A stretch of 64,000 nt of DNA from Bombyx mori (GCF_030269925.1 NC_085112.1:8681501-8745500); one strand, 5' to 3'; shown: positions 20,801 to 29,582, counted from the first letter of the stretch. The notes: a model not told the origin generated them from the sequence alone. Translations and numbers: made by a program.

Positions 20801-22216
20801 AAAAAAAATATAATAATAATGAAAAATGAAAAGGCCAGGAGCGAGCGCCTCATTCCCACGTAGTGCCATCTAGTAAATAATCCTTAACTTTATAATATGC
20901 CTTGTTGCACAAACGTTCCTTAACAGTTTTCTTAAATCTATGAACAGGTAGTAATTGAACGTTTAGTGGGATCTTGTTGAAAAGCTGTACACCCAGCCCC
21001 CTAAAAGAGTTGCTTATTTTCTTAATTCGAGCCGCCGGCAACGCAAGCCTATGTTTGTTCCTAGTGTTCACATTGTGCAAATCGCAGACTCTGGGGAATT
21101 CTTCAATGTTTTTACGCACGTACAATAAATTTTCAAAAATGTATTGGGACGCTAAAGTTAGAATTTTGATTTCCTTAAACTTGTCCCTCAAGGATTCCCT
21201 CGGGTGCATATTATAAATAGCACGAATAGCCCTCTTCTGCAGGATGAAAATCGTTTCGACATCGGCAGCATTGCCCCATAGCAAAATGCCATAGGACATA
21301 ACACTATGAAAATAACTAAAATAAACCAGGCGTGCCGTATCTTCATTAATATACATTCGTATTTTTTTTACCGCAAACGCTGCAGAACTAAGCCTACTCG
21401 CTAACTTGCATATGTGAGGACCCCACTGTATGTTAGTATTAAAGCATTTTTTTCGTTTAACTCGTCAAGAACCGTGTGCTATCGACCGCAATTTGACGAA
21501 TTTGTGTTTTTTTTTTTTTTTTAATTAAAAAAGTCTGTACACTGTTAGAAATTCTATCCAGTTCAAATTCAGAATATTTTACATGGATCGAATAAATCTA
21601 ATAATACTACTATTTTGTCATTTATGGAAAGTGGTTTAAATCGCTGAATCAAAGCTTAGCATAACGATAGTAATATATAACTAATACTAAGATTATAATG
21701 TAGAAAGGTATGAAGAGCCGGATAAGAGAAGCCGAGGATCGTGCTCAATGGCGAATAATCGGAGAGTCCTATGTCCAGCAGTGGACTGCCATAGGCTAAC
21801 GATGATTATGAAGAAGTATTATGTGCTTTAAACCAAAAAGCAGATGGCCTTAAATGATAGACAGAAAACGGTGGTGATAGGACCTCTTGTGAGTCCGCAC
21901 GGGTAGATACCACCACCCTGCCTATTTCTGTCGTGAAGCAGTAATGCGTTTCGGTTTGAAGGGTGGGGCAGCCGTTGTAACTATACAGAGGCCTTAGAAC
22001 TTATCTCAAGATGGGTGGCGCATTTACGATGTAAATTTCTATGGGCTCCTGTAACCACTAAACACCAGGTGGGCTGTGAGCTCGTCCACCCATCTAAGCA
22101 ATAAAAAATAAATAAATAAACTTTGCGTTGGCACATACTTGTCTCCGGAACGATGTCCAGTTATTTTTTTCCTTTTCACCTTCAACAGTATTCTCAATCG
22201 AATCATACGTATCCAT
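10611..22216 (-). CDS. MFS sugar transporter, Tret1-like (three exons)
   Basis: A 492-codon protein results from joining 22216-22139, 12412-12274 and 11872-10611. All four intron borders have consensus gt/ag and the phases agree (phase 0, then phase 1). It is a 12-TM major facilitator protein of the insect trehalose/glucose transporter group, expected in the plasma membrane. Family marks are GRKIPF (loop 2-3), YRGI after TM4, PESPSWLAMKGK after TM6 and PETKDKTLQEIE after TM12. Its length is normal for the family. Oddly, the TM7 sugar site that reads QQLSGIN in GLUT1 is YNFSGKF here, and the GPIPW motif of TM10 is GPMIL, so key sugar-contact residues are missing. An acceptor site just before the start exon implies an upstream 5' UTR exon. 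The substrate is not predictable. Confidence 0.9.
12130..12250. repeat. Degenerate repeat in intron 2 (11873-12273)
   Basis: 'aaccatttctgcctctaagc' and 'gagatttggacctcatgggc' resemble an ancient family A copy. Nothing else is seen in this 401-bp intron. Confidence 0.3.
12274..12412 (-). CDS. Sugar transporter exon 2
   Basis: Acceptor 'tgtttcag' ends at 12413, donor ATCA|gttagt follows 12274. The 139 nt encode TM1 (LFITSGVCSIYFVLGLCYG) and the start of the extracellular loop (PQLRKEANS ... EEMASWI). It links in frame to exon 1 (phase 0) and exon 3 (phase 1, A|CA = Thr). Confidence 0.88.
12618..12925 (-). mobile_element. Short 5'-truncated retroelement with 17-bp duplication
   Basis: A poly-T run (12618-12637) heads a GC-rich 290-bp body. 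The whole is flanked by perfect copies of ctttttgtttgttcccc (12601-12617 and 12926-12942), a target-site duplication. The orientation is minus. The body shares words such as 'tatgtcggactcc' with the 34798-35095 element ('tatgtgggactc'). It has no open frame I recognise; it is a LINE 3' end or SINE. Confidence 0.75.
13204..16086 (-). CDS. Jockey-like ORF2: AP endonuclease plus reverse transcriptase
   Basis: 960 codons, intact. Residues 1-230 form an apurinic-like endonuclease: catalytic-type N18, E45 (VQET), D144/N146 (GDLNCKH) and the SDHRPV motif near 220. The reverse transcriptase follows: KAPGSDGI, HKPGKPKNHPTSYRPISLL, FFDVAKAFDKVWH, GVPQGSVLSPLLF and the active site LFADDTTVY near residue 680. 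The C-terminus is basic and lacks RNase H. The enzyme would nick target DNA and prime reverse transcription from the element RNA. The ATG follows the ORF1 stop after one codon, in the same frame. Confidence 0.92.
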   Translation of the reverse strand: MAYKSRLKPLSVTIGFFNAYGLANQRDQVCDFLRDHQIDIFLVQETLLKPARRDPKIANYNMVRNDRLTARGGGTVIYYRRALHCIPLDPPALVNIEASVCRISLTGHAPIVIASVYLPPDKIVLSSDIEALLSMGSSVILAGDLNCKHIRWNSHTTTPNGRRLDALVDDLAFDIIAPLTPTHYPLNITHRPDILDIALLKNVALRLHSIEVVSELDSDHRPVVMKLGRAPDSVPVTRTVVDWHTLGISLAESDPPSLPFSPDSTPSLQDTAEAIDILTSHITSTLDRSSKQVVAEDFLHRFELPDDIRELLRAKNASIRAYDRYPTMENRIRMRALQRDVKSRIAEIRDARWSDFLEGLAPSQRSYYRLARTLKSDTVVTMPPLVGPSGRLAAFDDDEKAELLADTLQTQCTPSIQSADPVHVELVDSEVERRASLPPSDALPPVTPMEVKDLIKDLRPRKAPGSDGISNRVIKLLPIQLIVMLASIFNAAMANCIFPAVWKEADVIGIHKPGKPKNHPTSYRPISLLMSLGKLYERLLYKRLRDFVSSKGILIDEQFGFRANHSCVQQVHRLTEHILVGLNRPKPIYTGALFFDVAKAFDKVWHNGLIFKLFNMGVPDSLVLIIRDFLSNRSFRYRVEGTRSSPRPLTAGVPQGSVLSPLLFSLFINDIPRSPPTQLALFADDTTVYYSSRNKSLIASKLQSAALTLGQWFRKWRIDINPAKSTAVLFQRGNSPLISSRIRRRNITPPITLFGQPIPWARKVKYLGVTLDASMTFRPHIKTVRDRAAFILGRLYPMICKRSKMSLRNKVTLYKTCIRPVMTYASVVFAHAARTHIDTLQSLQSRFCRLAVGAPWFVRNVDLHDDLGLESIRKHMKSVSERYFDKAMRHDNRLIVAAADYSPNPDHAGASHRRRPRHVLTDPSDPITLALDTFSSNTRSRLRNPGNRTRRTRQRGRRAA
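16090..17742 (-). CDS. Jockey-like ORF1: Gag-like RNA-binding protein
   Basis: 550 codons from the ATG at 17742-17740; an upstream GTG in frame is not needed. The N-terminus MESTIDLFAEFLRLRYP resembles the N-terminus of the captured ORF1 at 40949. An Ala/Pro/Ser-rich region and an acidic Ser patch (SSSDSESDMEVD) follow, then the PRE/C2HC-associated domain (AVIRGIPKELDAELVKADLL), then three zinc knuckles: CHNCQLYGHSSRNC, CVKCLGDHATALC and CVLCRTQGHPANYRGC. It is expected to coat the element RNA. It ends TAA at 16092-16090, next to ORF2. Confidence 0.9.
   Translation of the reverse strand: MESTIDLFAEFLRLRYPTLSAEFLEFKANHAANSEAVSVAPAAPVSPILASKAPASIAAVSVPALRSSAAHVASTRSSAASIAPAPSSAPERLSVASVATVNPAPSKTPACGSPAPSSSSDSESDMEVDLSPAPSTDGFTVVQKGKRRAAEARAPAAAKVSRAANASRLRPPTPVAPPARATPSPRPVVQKKIQAPPPVILQEKAAWERVSLALKAKNINFTNARNLANGIQIKVQTPDDHRALSSYLRKERISFHTYTLQEERELRAVIRGIPKELDAELVKADLLEQGLPVNSVHRMHTGRGREPYNMVLVALQPTPEGKQIFNIRTVCRLSGIAVEAPHKKGTPSQCHNCQLYGHSSRNCHARPRCVKCLGDHATALCTRDQKTATEPPSCVLCRTQGHPANYRGCPRAPKINRRVARQNRLRASHPDIKASAPSVSQAKPAFVPAPVPSGSAWAKPLPYTNTATTPSSAIRPAPAIRPSPANCPPTASDNLALAIDFFQSINFERVNALGDAIRAASTAQHFIAVVQEYADVYASLNTYVLPSLRR
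17743..18055 (-). promoter_or_regulatory. Structured 5' leader and presumed internal promoter of the jockey-like element
   Basis: The leader begins ACATTCCG at the target-site duplication. It holds two copies of a CCGTT-caca-AACGG hairpin 57 bp apart (17852-17865 and 17909-17922), a near-perfect AATTCC/GGAATT palindrome between them, and a CTCGCC/GGCGAG hairpin (17791-17806) followed in element sense by AGTCCCGGGG. The last two features recur in the captured leader at 40885-40920 with the same 48-nt spacing to the ATG. Confidence 0.6.
18736..19215. mobile_element. MITE with long terminal inverted repeats
   Basis: The left end TTTAAAGCCTTCGTCAAACA (continuing gaacgcgta) is matched in reverse at the right end up to 19215. 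The arms are nearly identical for about 35 bp. Near the left end, 'cgcgtactta(a/g)cg' is repeated three times. There is no coding capacity. The TTTAAA at both tips may contain a TTAA-type target duplication. The superfamily is not determined. Confidence 0.75.
19331..19450 (-). repeat. Family B LINE 3' end
   Basis: Only the last ~115 bp: 'ttgtaggcagaccagcacac', 'gatggtgagtggttaccgtc', 'caatgccaggggcagagccg'. Confidence 0.65.
19490..19620 (-). repeat. Degenerate family A copy
   Basis: Recognisable 'agatctcatggctcacctga', 'gagtccatagacttcac' and 'acccttcaaaccagaatgca'. Much more diverged than the other copies. Confidence 0.45.
19790..20015 (-). repeat. Family A repeat
   Basis: Reverse-orientation copy: 'ggtggacgagctcacggcct', 'tagttaaaacggctgcccca', 'actcttcaaaccgaaaagca', 'ggactcacaggacgtcttac'. 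Confidence 0.65.
20565..21450 (-). pseudogene. 5'-truncated LINE with RT C-terminus
   Basis: A poly-T/A-rich 3' end (20566-20584) leads to a 3' UTR and then an open frame of about 200 codons (21443-20850) ending DYLLDGTTWE. It encodes the end of a reverse transcriptase: NTNIQWGPHICKLASRL, SYFHSVMSYGILLWGNAA and IFILQKRAIRAIYNM. This type is common in insect CR1/jockey-related LINEs. The 5' part is missing at about 21450. The 3' UTR carries 'ctaccaccggttcc' and 'aaccggcgaaacaaactcag', resembling the Bm1/jockey tail block. It lies in intron 1 of the transporter. Confidence 0.65.
21695..21795 (+). pseudogene. RTE-type LINE 3' fragment
   Basis: Encodes MKSRIREAEDRAQW then RIIGESYVQQWTAIG and a stop, the conserved end of RTE-clade reverse transcriptases. 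Only about 100 bp remain. Confidence 0.5.
21868..22118 (+). repeat. Family A repeat
   Basis: Full-looking copy from 'ggtggtgataggacctcttg' to 'cacccatctaagcaataaaa' with an (aaat)n tail. It abuts the exon 1 donor of the transporter. Confidence 0.75.
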
Positions 22217-22228
22217 GATAATGTAATC
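22139..22228 (-). CDS. Sugar transporter exon 1 (start codon exon)
   Basis: Acceptor 'cgtttcag' precedes the exon at 22228. The ATG is at 22216-22214 after 12 nt of leader. It encodes MDTYDSIENTVEGEKEKNNW and six more residues, a hydrophilic N-terminus typical of the cytoplasmic tail. The donor CAA|gtatgt follows 22139. A family A repeat ends about 20 bp beyond the donor. Confidence 0.85.
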
Positions 22229-22553
22229 CTGAAACGTATAGCACAGATTATGAAATCACGTTATCAATATGATTATAAAATTAATCACAGAAGAAACAAA
22301 CGAGCACGATCGTGAGAATTTAGTATAAACTAAAAGCTATTTGAACTCTCAACACATTGTCGTGGCGTGTTGGTGGTAAAGTGAAACATTGTAAATGCAT
22401 TTTTATTTATAAAATCACTGACACGACTACTGGCAAAGAGAATTGTTTTTAATGCTTTCGTTACCAACCGATCAATTAATACACAAAGAATAGTGTAGCT
22501 TTTGGCACAATATTTAAGTTATCTAATTTACACGACACCAGTCTTATTTTTAA

Positions 22554-22931
22554 CTAGTGACCCGCCCTCGCTTCGCTTCGGAAACATTAAATTTTATTAT
22601 TGATAGCTGAGTCCCGCGATGTTACCCGCGGTTATTGTCGTGCCGTGGGTGACGCCGCGAGGCGAAGTTAGTCTAAAAGTAAAAAAGTAGCCTAAGTATT
22701 ATTAGCTACCTATATACCTTATATCATTAGCTACCTATCAAGGAAAGTCTCGTCAAAATCGGTCCAGCCGTTCCAGAGATTAGCCGGAACAAACAGACAG
22801 ACAGACAGACAAAAATTGTAAAAAATATTATTTTGGTGTATGTACGGTATATATGTACATATATTCATGTAGTAAAAAGTGGTTATTTCAATATTACAAA
22901 CAGACACTCCAATTTTATTTATATGTATAGA
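22554..22931 (-). mobile_element. Non-autonomous Helitron
   Basis: Minus-strand 5' end TCTATACATATAAAT at 22931, 3' end CTAG at 22557-22554, flanks A and T. The 3' part 'cgaagcgagggcgggtca' and the interior 'aaaatcggtccagccgttcc' with (cagA)n are typical of lepidopteran short Helitrons. The 3' end is related to those at 40055 and 40265. Confidence 0.75.
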
Positions 22932-22939
22932 TGTATAAT

Positions 22940-23310
22940 TTTTTTTGATTTGATTTGATTTGATAGATTATGATAAAAAAACCTTGAAGAATCCGTAGCC
23001 TAATAGCTAGGTTGCCCGCTGTGTCAGTATTGCGACACGCGTGGAGTATTGCGACTGAGCCGGGAGACTAATCCAAGAAATTTTATTTTTAACACGGGAT
23101 AAGCAATATTATGTGGTTATCTAAAAAAACATAGTGAGAGAGAGAGAGAGAGGGAGAGAGATAGATAGAGAGAAAAAGAAGAAGAGAATTTTTTGAGGCA
23201 ATCCATTATTTTTAAGTACAATGTAAATTTTTACAATACAATGTAAATTTATTTTTAAATACAATGTAAATATAATATGATGATTGTTTTTTAGTTAATT
23301 TATAAATATT
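22940..23310. other. Non-coding with GA microsatellite
   Basis: Contains a (gattt)n run near 22946-22962 and a (ga)n/(gata)n tract at 23131-23190. The segment 22990-23090 with 'agcctaatagctaggttgcc' looks repetitive, but no second copy is present here. Confidence 0.4.
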
Positions 23311-23316
23311 TTACTT

Positions 23317-23572
23317 TTTACTGGTGATACGTCGTCTTGTGAGTCCGCACGGGTAGGTACCGCCACCGTGCCTAATTCTGCCGCGAAGCAGTAACGCGTT
23401 TCGGTTTGAAGGGCGGGGCAGCCGTTGTAACTATACTGAACCCTAAAAACTGATGACTCTGGGTGTGTAGCGGCATTTATGGCGTTAATGTCTAAGAACT
23501 CCTGTAGCCGCTTAACACCAGGTGGGTCGTGAGCTCGTTCGCTCACCTAAGGAATAAATAAATAAAAACTTT
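23317..23572 (+). repeat. Family A repeat
   Basis: 'ctggtgatacgtcgtcttgt', 'gtaacgcgtttcggtttgaa', 'ttaacaccaggtgggtcgtg' and the tail 'ggaataaataaataaa'. Confidence 0.7.
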
Positions 23573-23779
23573 AATTTAGTTCAACGGGTTCTTTTGCCGC
23601 GTTTTTTCTTTGTTTCAGTGAGTGCCCGATATTAAAGCAATTATTCAGCTACTTGTATACGCTTATAAAAACACTTGTGAAAACTCACGATCATATTGTA
23701 CAAAAACGACGACAAATATTTCAAGATATCGGAAAACCAAGGATTTATTATTTATGTATGGATAATAAAGACGGGATTA

Positions 23780-24300
23780 TTATTGATATGATTGATATAA
23801 TTATTATTGAGTGATGAAGTTGTGATGAACACACTTACACCTCAGCGAAATTATCGCAGGACCTTGACAACAACATGGAAATATTTGGATGATCGCCTCA
23901 ACAACGACTTAACGTAACTTGTAGATCCTTATCGGGTACAGCACAGTTATGGTTAGATACGGAGAAGGTTTATAAAAGTAAACAGTCGGATGACCAAATC
24001 AACGGGTTAAATGCGTCCGTCAATAAAACAGTCTGGTATAGGATCGAAAAAACTATCGGCTACGTTCGAAGCGACTTCGGCGAAAATTCAGAGCAGAGCA
24101 TGCGGCCATGAAGACATGTACAAGATGAAGATTGCGGACATACAACGCGACCGGCAATACAATTAAAATAACGCAGTAAAATCAGTGAAAATTAGTAATA
24201 GAACAATTAGTGCATTAATAGATACGGGTTACGACGTGAACTTAATATCTGAGGATTTATGGAAAGAATAAACTTACCGTATAACGACGTGCTATTCCAA
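23780..24300 (+). pseudogene. Gypsy-like LTR-retrotransposon protease remnant
   Basis: Around 24186-24270 the reading frame gives VKISNRTISALIDTGYDVNL followed by ISEDLWK, a retropepsin core with the ALIDTG active site. A stop follows at once and the upstream sequence is riddled with stops. No LTRs are visible. The remnant may continue beyond the hAT insertion at 24879-31232 (31241-31430 has a short open frame). Old and inactive. Confidence 0.5.
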
Positions 24301-24509
24301 TATAATTGTTCATGAAGTGTCGATTGGGTCTGTAAACTGATTGTCCAATATTGATACCAAAAATATGTATGCACGTTGTATTTTGCAATTAGAACAGATG
24401 CGATTAAATTCCATAAAAATGGTTTATCCATACAAATAAGTACAATAAGAATAAATAAGAGTTTACAAAAAACCTTTCAACATAATAATATAAAACTTGT
24501 GGCCCCTTA

Positions 24510-24801
24510 TCTATATATATATAAAAATGAATTGCTGTTCGTTAGTCTCGCTAAAACTCGAGAACGGTTGGACCGATTTGGCTAATTTTGGTCTTGAACT
24601 ACTTGTGGAAGTCCAGAGAAGGTTTAAAATGTAGATAAATATGAAAATGCTCGGAATTAAATAAAAATAACAAATTTGTTTTTCCTTTGATGTGTCCCCC
24701 GTCGGACGGATTCCTTTTGTTTGTTTTAAGTTTATTTTATACAAAAGTTTAGGTCTTTTATTTATCGATTGAGGCACTACGAAGTCTGCCGAGTCAGCTA
24801 G
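24510..24801 (+). mobile_element. Non-autonomous Helitron
   Basis: Starts TC (24510-24511) after A, ends CTAG (24798-24801) before T. Same family as the minus-strand copy at 6345-6590: shared 'gaattgctgttcgttagtct' and 'ggttggaccgatttggctaa'. Confidence 0.75.
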
Positions 24802-25214
24802 TTAATAATTAAAAATAAGCATTTCTGTCAAATTATTCACAGACAATCAATGACTCACATCTACTGTATCGTTTAAATCAGTGATTATCAAACTTATTTC
24901 TTTTACCGCCCCCTTTGAAAATCAATTATTTTTCAGCGCCCCCCATTTTTTATACATCCCTAAAACTTTAAAACCATATTTTCATTAATTTAATTAATAA
25001 ATGTTGTATTAATTTTAGTAAATGTAGTACCACGTAGTACATAATAATATGTATTTGTAGATGCTGTTATTGTTTCTTCATACTATTATATGTTCATACA
25101 TTGCTACAGAGCGTGTATTTACAAATTTGCAAAGTAAAAATGAATTCTTCTCATCAATATGTTTGTTTAAATTCAGAATTACCAAAATAAATTGCTAGTT
25201 CACTGTTTTTTTTT

Positions 25215-25270
25215 TTTTATTTTTTTTTTATTGCCTTTGTAGGCAGACGAGCATACGGCGCACCTGATAT
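25215..25270 (-). repeat. Family B tail fragment
   Basis: 'tttgtaggcagacgagcata' then 'cggcgcacctgat' after a poly-T run; only the last ~50 bp of the LINE. Confidence 0.55.
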
Positions 25271-25414
25271 TACTGTACTATTACTATGCTAATTTATTAG
25301 AACGAAACTATTTTTGTTGAATATCTTTCTCATTAAAATAAGATTCTCATGATAAGATAATTAAAAATTTATATTTCGACTAGTAAATAATACTACTAAC
25401 AATAATAACTTATT

Positions 25415-26135
25415 AAACTATGAATAAGCTAAACCTGGAAGTCGTAGAGGACTTCATTTATCTGGGCTCCGTCATAGCTAGTAATGGATCCTCCGAAAAG
25501 GACCTCAGAAGGCGAATCAGTATGGCAAAGATAGCCCAAATGGACCGTGTTTGGGCGGACAGAAACATCTCGAGGAAGACCAAAAAGCAGCTCGTCACCT
25601 CCCTTGTCTTTTCCATTTTTCTCTACGGCGCAGAGACTTGGACCCTCAAGAAAGCCGACCGCCAACGCATCGACGCGTTCGAGATGTGGTCCTGGAGGAA
25701 AATGCTCGGCATTCGTTGGACAGAACACAGAACTAACGAATCCATTCTTACCAAGCTCAAAATTCCAATGCGCCTCAGCACTACATGCGCGCGGAGGAGT
25801 TTCGAGATCTTTGGACATATCGCCAGAAAGAGAGGTGACAATCTGGAAAAGCTGCTGGTAACAGGCAAGGTATGCGGGAGAAGCCACAGAGGCAGAAATC
25901 CAATGCGCTGGTCGGACCAAATACGCTCCACTCTCAATACCTCAGTCCACGTTTTTTTTTCAAATCAAATCAAAAATTTTTTTTATTCAACATAAATGAA
26001 AGTACATACTTGTTGAACGTCAAAAGAACTACCACGTTGCTATCCACACAGCCGAGGACAGGCAGGAATGGCGCAAGATGATGCAGGAGAAAGCTATTAG
26101 AGGAGGCCATGACCCTCAGCACTGAGGATTATCGA
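25415..26135 (+). pseudogene. RTE-clade LINE RT C-terminus, interrupted
   Basis: The frame from 25420 reads NLEVVEDFIYLGSVIASNG, LVFSIFLYGAETWTLKK and FEMWSWRKMLGIRWTEH, the familiar end of RTE endonuclease-reverse transcriptases. At 25954 a 78-bp insert (25954-26031) with a poly-T start breaks the frame. Coding resumes as HVAIHTAEDRQEWRKMMQ and ends with GGHDPQH. The repeated ccacgtt on both sides of the insert (25947-25953, 26032-26038) is its target duplication. The upstream part of the LINE is missing. Confidence 0.75.
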
Positions 26136-26293
26136 CGCAAGAAGGAAGGAAACTACGAAAAATAAATTAATATCATTTCATATTATAGATAAATATGGGT
26201 AATTTTTCATAGAATTTTAGTTTATAATTTAGAACTGGTTCAAATAAAAACCGCCGCCTAAGTCAGCGTTTTTATTATTTGTAATAATTAATA

Positions 26294-26487
26294 TCTATAG
26301 TAATATTATAAAGAGGAAAGATTTGTTTGTTTGTTTGTATTCAATAGGCTTCGAAACTACTAAACCGATTTGAAAAATTCTTTTACTGTTTAGAAGCTTC
26401 ACTTTTCCCGAGTGACATAGGCTATAATCTTTTTTGAAAAAAATTAGGTATCCTTACTAAAATTCAACCCAAGGTTAAATTATTGGG
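26294..26487 (+). mobile_element. 3'-truncated Helitron
   Basis: Begins TCTATAGTAATATTATAAAG after A, the reverse-complement terminus of the 40055/40265 Helitrons. The expected CTAG end is absent because a family B fragment takes over at about 26487. Confidence 0.6.
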
Positions 26488-26605
26488 TAGCGGTAGGCAG
26501 CGGCTTGGCTCTGCCCCTGGCATTGCTGAAGCCCATGGGCGACGGTAACCACTCACCATCAGGTGGGCCGTATGCGCGTCTGCCTACAAGGGCAATAAAA
26601 AAAAA
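26487..26605 (+). repeat. Family B LINE 3' end
   Basis: 'gtagcggtaggcagcggctt', 'accatcaggtgggccgtatg', 'cgtctgcctacaagggcaat' and an A tail. Confidence 0.7.
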
Positions 26606-26774
26606 GGTGTAAAAAAAATTACCTAAAATATTCTTTACGTCGCGTGCCCTACGAAAACTATTGATGATAGAATAAAATAATGTACTACGACTTTGTGTTT
26701 ACAAAAAGTGTCGCGACAGCATATGTCTCACTATTATAGTTATGACGCAATAAGAGTTCTTTTATTTAAAAAAA

Positions 26775-28613
26775 TGCCCCTGGTAAGACACGGAGTGCCC
26801 CCCTACCTTCGCCGACTGGTGGCTTCCTACTTGGAGGACAGAACGGTCACGTGTACTGGACACGGTGGGATCGTGCACAGGTTCCCGGTCGTGTATGGTG
26901 TTCCACAGGGGTCGGTGCTCGGCCCCCTTTTGTGGAATATCGGGTATGACTGGGTACTGAGAGGTGCCCTCCTCCCGGGCCTAAGCGTAATCTGTTACGC
27001 AGACGACACGCTGGTCGTGTCCCGGGGGGGAGTTTTGTTGAGTTTACTCGTCTTGCCACCGCTGGGGTGGCACATGTCGTCGGCAAAATCAGGAGATTGG
27101 GCCTCGACGTGACACTCAGTAAATCCGAGGCCATGTGGTTCCACAGGCCCCGGAGAGTGCCGCCTGTCGATGCCCATATCGTGGTTGGAGGCGTCCGTAT
27201 CGGGTCGGGGTGCAGTTGAAGTACCTCGGCCTCATTCTGGACAGTCGGTGGACCTTCCGTGTTCACTTTCAGAACTTGGTCCCTCGTTTGTTGGGGGTGG
27301 CCGGCGCGTTAAGCCGGCTTCTTCCCAACATCGGGGGGCCTGACCAGGTGACGCGCCGTCTCTATACGGGAGTAGTGCGGTCAATGGCCTTATACGAGGC
27401 GCCCGTGTGGGGCCAGTCACTGGCCGTGGGGGTAGCGAAGTTGCTGCAACGGCCGCAACGCACCATCGCGGTCAGGATCATCCGTGGTTATCGCGCCATC
27501 TCTTTCGAGGCGGCGTGTGTACTGGCTGGGACGCCTTGGGTCCTGGAGGTGGAGACGCTCGCCGCTGACTATCAGTGGCGGGCTAACTTTCGTGCCCGGG
27601 GCGCGGCGCGTACCATCCCCAGTGTGGTCAGAGCGCGGAGGGCCCAATCTCGGCGGTCCGTGCTGGAGTCATGGTCCAGGCGGCTGGCCGATCCTTCGGC
27701 TGGTCGTAGGACCGTCGAGGTGATTCACCCGGTTCTTGTGAATTGGGTGAATCGTGACAGAGGACGCCTCACTTTCCGGCTCACGCAGGTACTCTCTGGG
27801 CATGGTTGCTTCAGTGAGTTCGTGCACCGGATCGGAGTCGAGCCGACGGCAGAGTGCCACCATTGTGGTTGCGACTTGGACACGGCAGACCATACGCTCG
27901 TCACCTGCCCCGCATGGGAGGGGTGGCAGCGTGTCCTCGTTGCAAAAATAAGAAACGACTTGTCGTTGCCGAGTGTTCTGGCATCGATGCTTGGTGACGA
28001 CGAGTCGTGGAAGGCGATGCTCGATTTATGCGAGTGCACCATCTCGCAAAAGGAGGCGACGGGGCGCGTGAGAGATGCACAGGCCTGCCGCCGTCGAGCG
28101 GGGTCCAGGGAGGCGGATCTCGCCCAAACCCTGGCCCTCTAAGTGTTTCGGGTCTCCCTCACATGTCGGCCTGGGGACCGGTGAAGGGGGCCTAAGAAGA
28201 CGACGTGCAAGCTGCTCTGCACACGTTTTACGCATGAGCATCCGGGTGATGGAAGGCCGGCTATCCTCAACCCACGCTGGTTCTGATCCAGCGGGGTATT
28301 CCGTAGGATAGATAATTCTAACCGGCGCCATCTAGGCGGGCTTCGGAGAGCCTGCCGACCGAGAGGGCTGGTGGTCGTGGTGCCGACGACCACCAGTCCG
28401 GCGTCCCGAGGGGGAGGGTGATGGGAGAGATGTGCTCCGCACTAAGCGCTTCACTTTCCCCCCTTTGCCTTTCATGAGCTCTGTCTCATGCAAGGTTTGG
28501 ATGCTGGTTGTTGAGCGACAGGAGGTATTAGTCGGTTGGACTCTGACATGCCCCGCCCTCCATCTGGGGATGGAAGGGCGGAAGTCCGGCGATTTCCTCC
28601 TGACAAAAAAAAA
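26775..28613 (+). pseudogene. R1-clade LINE, 5'-truncated, frameshifted
   Basis: Collinear with the open copy at 51248-53530, starting inside the RT domain and ending in the same 3' UTR and a short A tail. RT active site CYADDTLV is near 26993-27016. Just after it the G tract has seven G where the open copy has eight, shifting the frame. A second single-base loss near 27200 (tatcgggtc versus tatcgaggtc) shifts it again. The C-terminal zinc motif CHHCGCDLDTADHTLVTC is present near 27855-27910. No clear target duplication was found. Confidence 0.85.
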
Positions 28614-29148
28614 CGTGTGACACTCGGGAACTGCGGCGGTAAAGCTATTGCATAGCATTTTTTATCAACTTATGACATTATAATTAGACAATGATAATTT
28701 AATATTAAAACAATAATAAAACAAGACCACGCTATATTAAACCTTAATAAAGGCAAATCCTTAACTGTCCGCTTCACACTCATAAGCTAAACCGCGCGAG
28801 AGAGAGATGGGCAGACTTTTCATGATGCGCATGCAGTGTGATGTCACGCCACCCGCTTATTCACAAACACTACACAAGCGCAATGTGTGAATGTGTTGAA
28901 CGCGAGCTACATGGTAGGCGGAGTGAGGGATGTTAGGTTTTTTTCGTTACGGAATTTCATGATTCGATAGCCGCGCTCAAGGCCCGCGATAAAAGCTATG
29001 CGATAGCTTAAAAATGTATGAACTTGTAATAAAATCTCTTTGGCTATACAATTTTTATCTGGCTGGTTTTGGTATCATTAAAAGTTTAAATTCGAAAGAA
29101 GATAATTCCAAATTAAAATTAGGAAGATGTGTGATTTTTATTTATTTT
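28614..29148. other. Residual hAT/mariner flank, GC-richer block 28770-29010
   Basis: No gene. It contains 'aagctatgcgatagctt' (28993-29009), a near-perfect palindrome, and a similar 'agctattgcatagc' at about 28643-28656. The last ~140 bp may be the 5' UTR of the mariner that resumes at 29583. Confidence 0.3.
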
Positions 29149-29155
29149 TCGTACT

Positions 29156-29575
29156 TTTTTTTTATTTTTTTTATTGGCTTTGTAGGCAGACGGGCATACG
29201 GCCCACCTGATGGTGAGTGGTTACCGTCGCCCATGGACTTCAGCAATGCCAGGGGCAGAGCCAAGCCGCTGCCTACCGCTTAATACTCTCCACAAGCCTC
29301 GTTTGAAGAAGGACATGTCATAGTGCTCGGGAAACACCGTGGAGGGGAGCTCATTCCATAGCCGGATGGTACGTGGCAAAATAGATCTCTGGAAACGCAC
29401 TGTGGATAATCGCAGTGGCTCCAGGTAGTATGGATGAACTCTACTCCGGTGGCGGGCGGTGCGATGGTATAAACGAGATGCTGGTATCATCTCGAACAAT
29501 TCCTCAGAGCACTCCCCATGGAACATACGGTACAAAATACAGAGGGAACCGAAGTCCCTCCGCAGACCCAGAGGC
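29156..29575 (-). mobile_element. CR1-like LINE (family B), 5'-truncated
   Basis: The longest family B copy. The minus-strand frame (29535-29221) encodes an RT C-terminus: YRMFHGECSEELFEMIP, RFQRSILPRTIRLWNELP and FFKRGLWRVLSGRQRL. The 3' end reads 'ggcttgtaggcag' next to poly-T. It is flanked by tcgtact (29149-29155, 29576-29582), a 7-bp target duplication lying in the 5' region of a mariner. Confidence 0.75.
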
Positions 29576-29582
29576 TCGTACT

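Noticed and set aside
22797..22812. CRISPR-like or regulatory array at the (acag)n run
   Set aside because: It is a simple microsatellite inside a lepidopteran Helitron.
28933..28955. 5' terminal repeat of the mariner at 'ttaggtttttttcgttacgg'
   Set aside because: It resembles the reversed 3' end (taggttggggaaaaagtttc) only in the first five bases, so I did not accept it.
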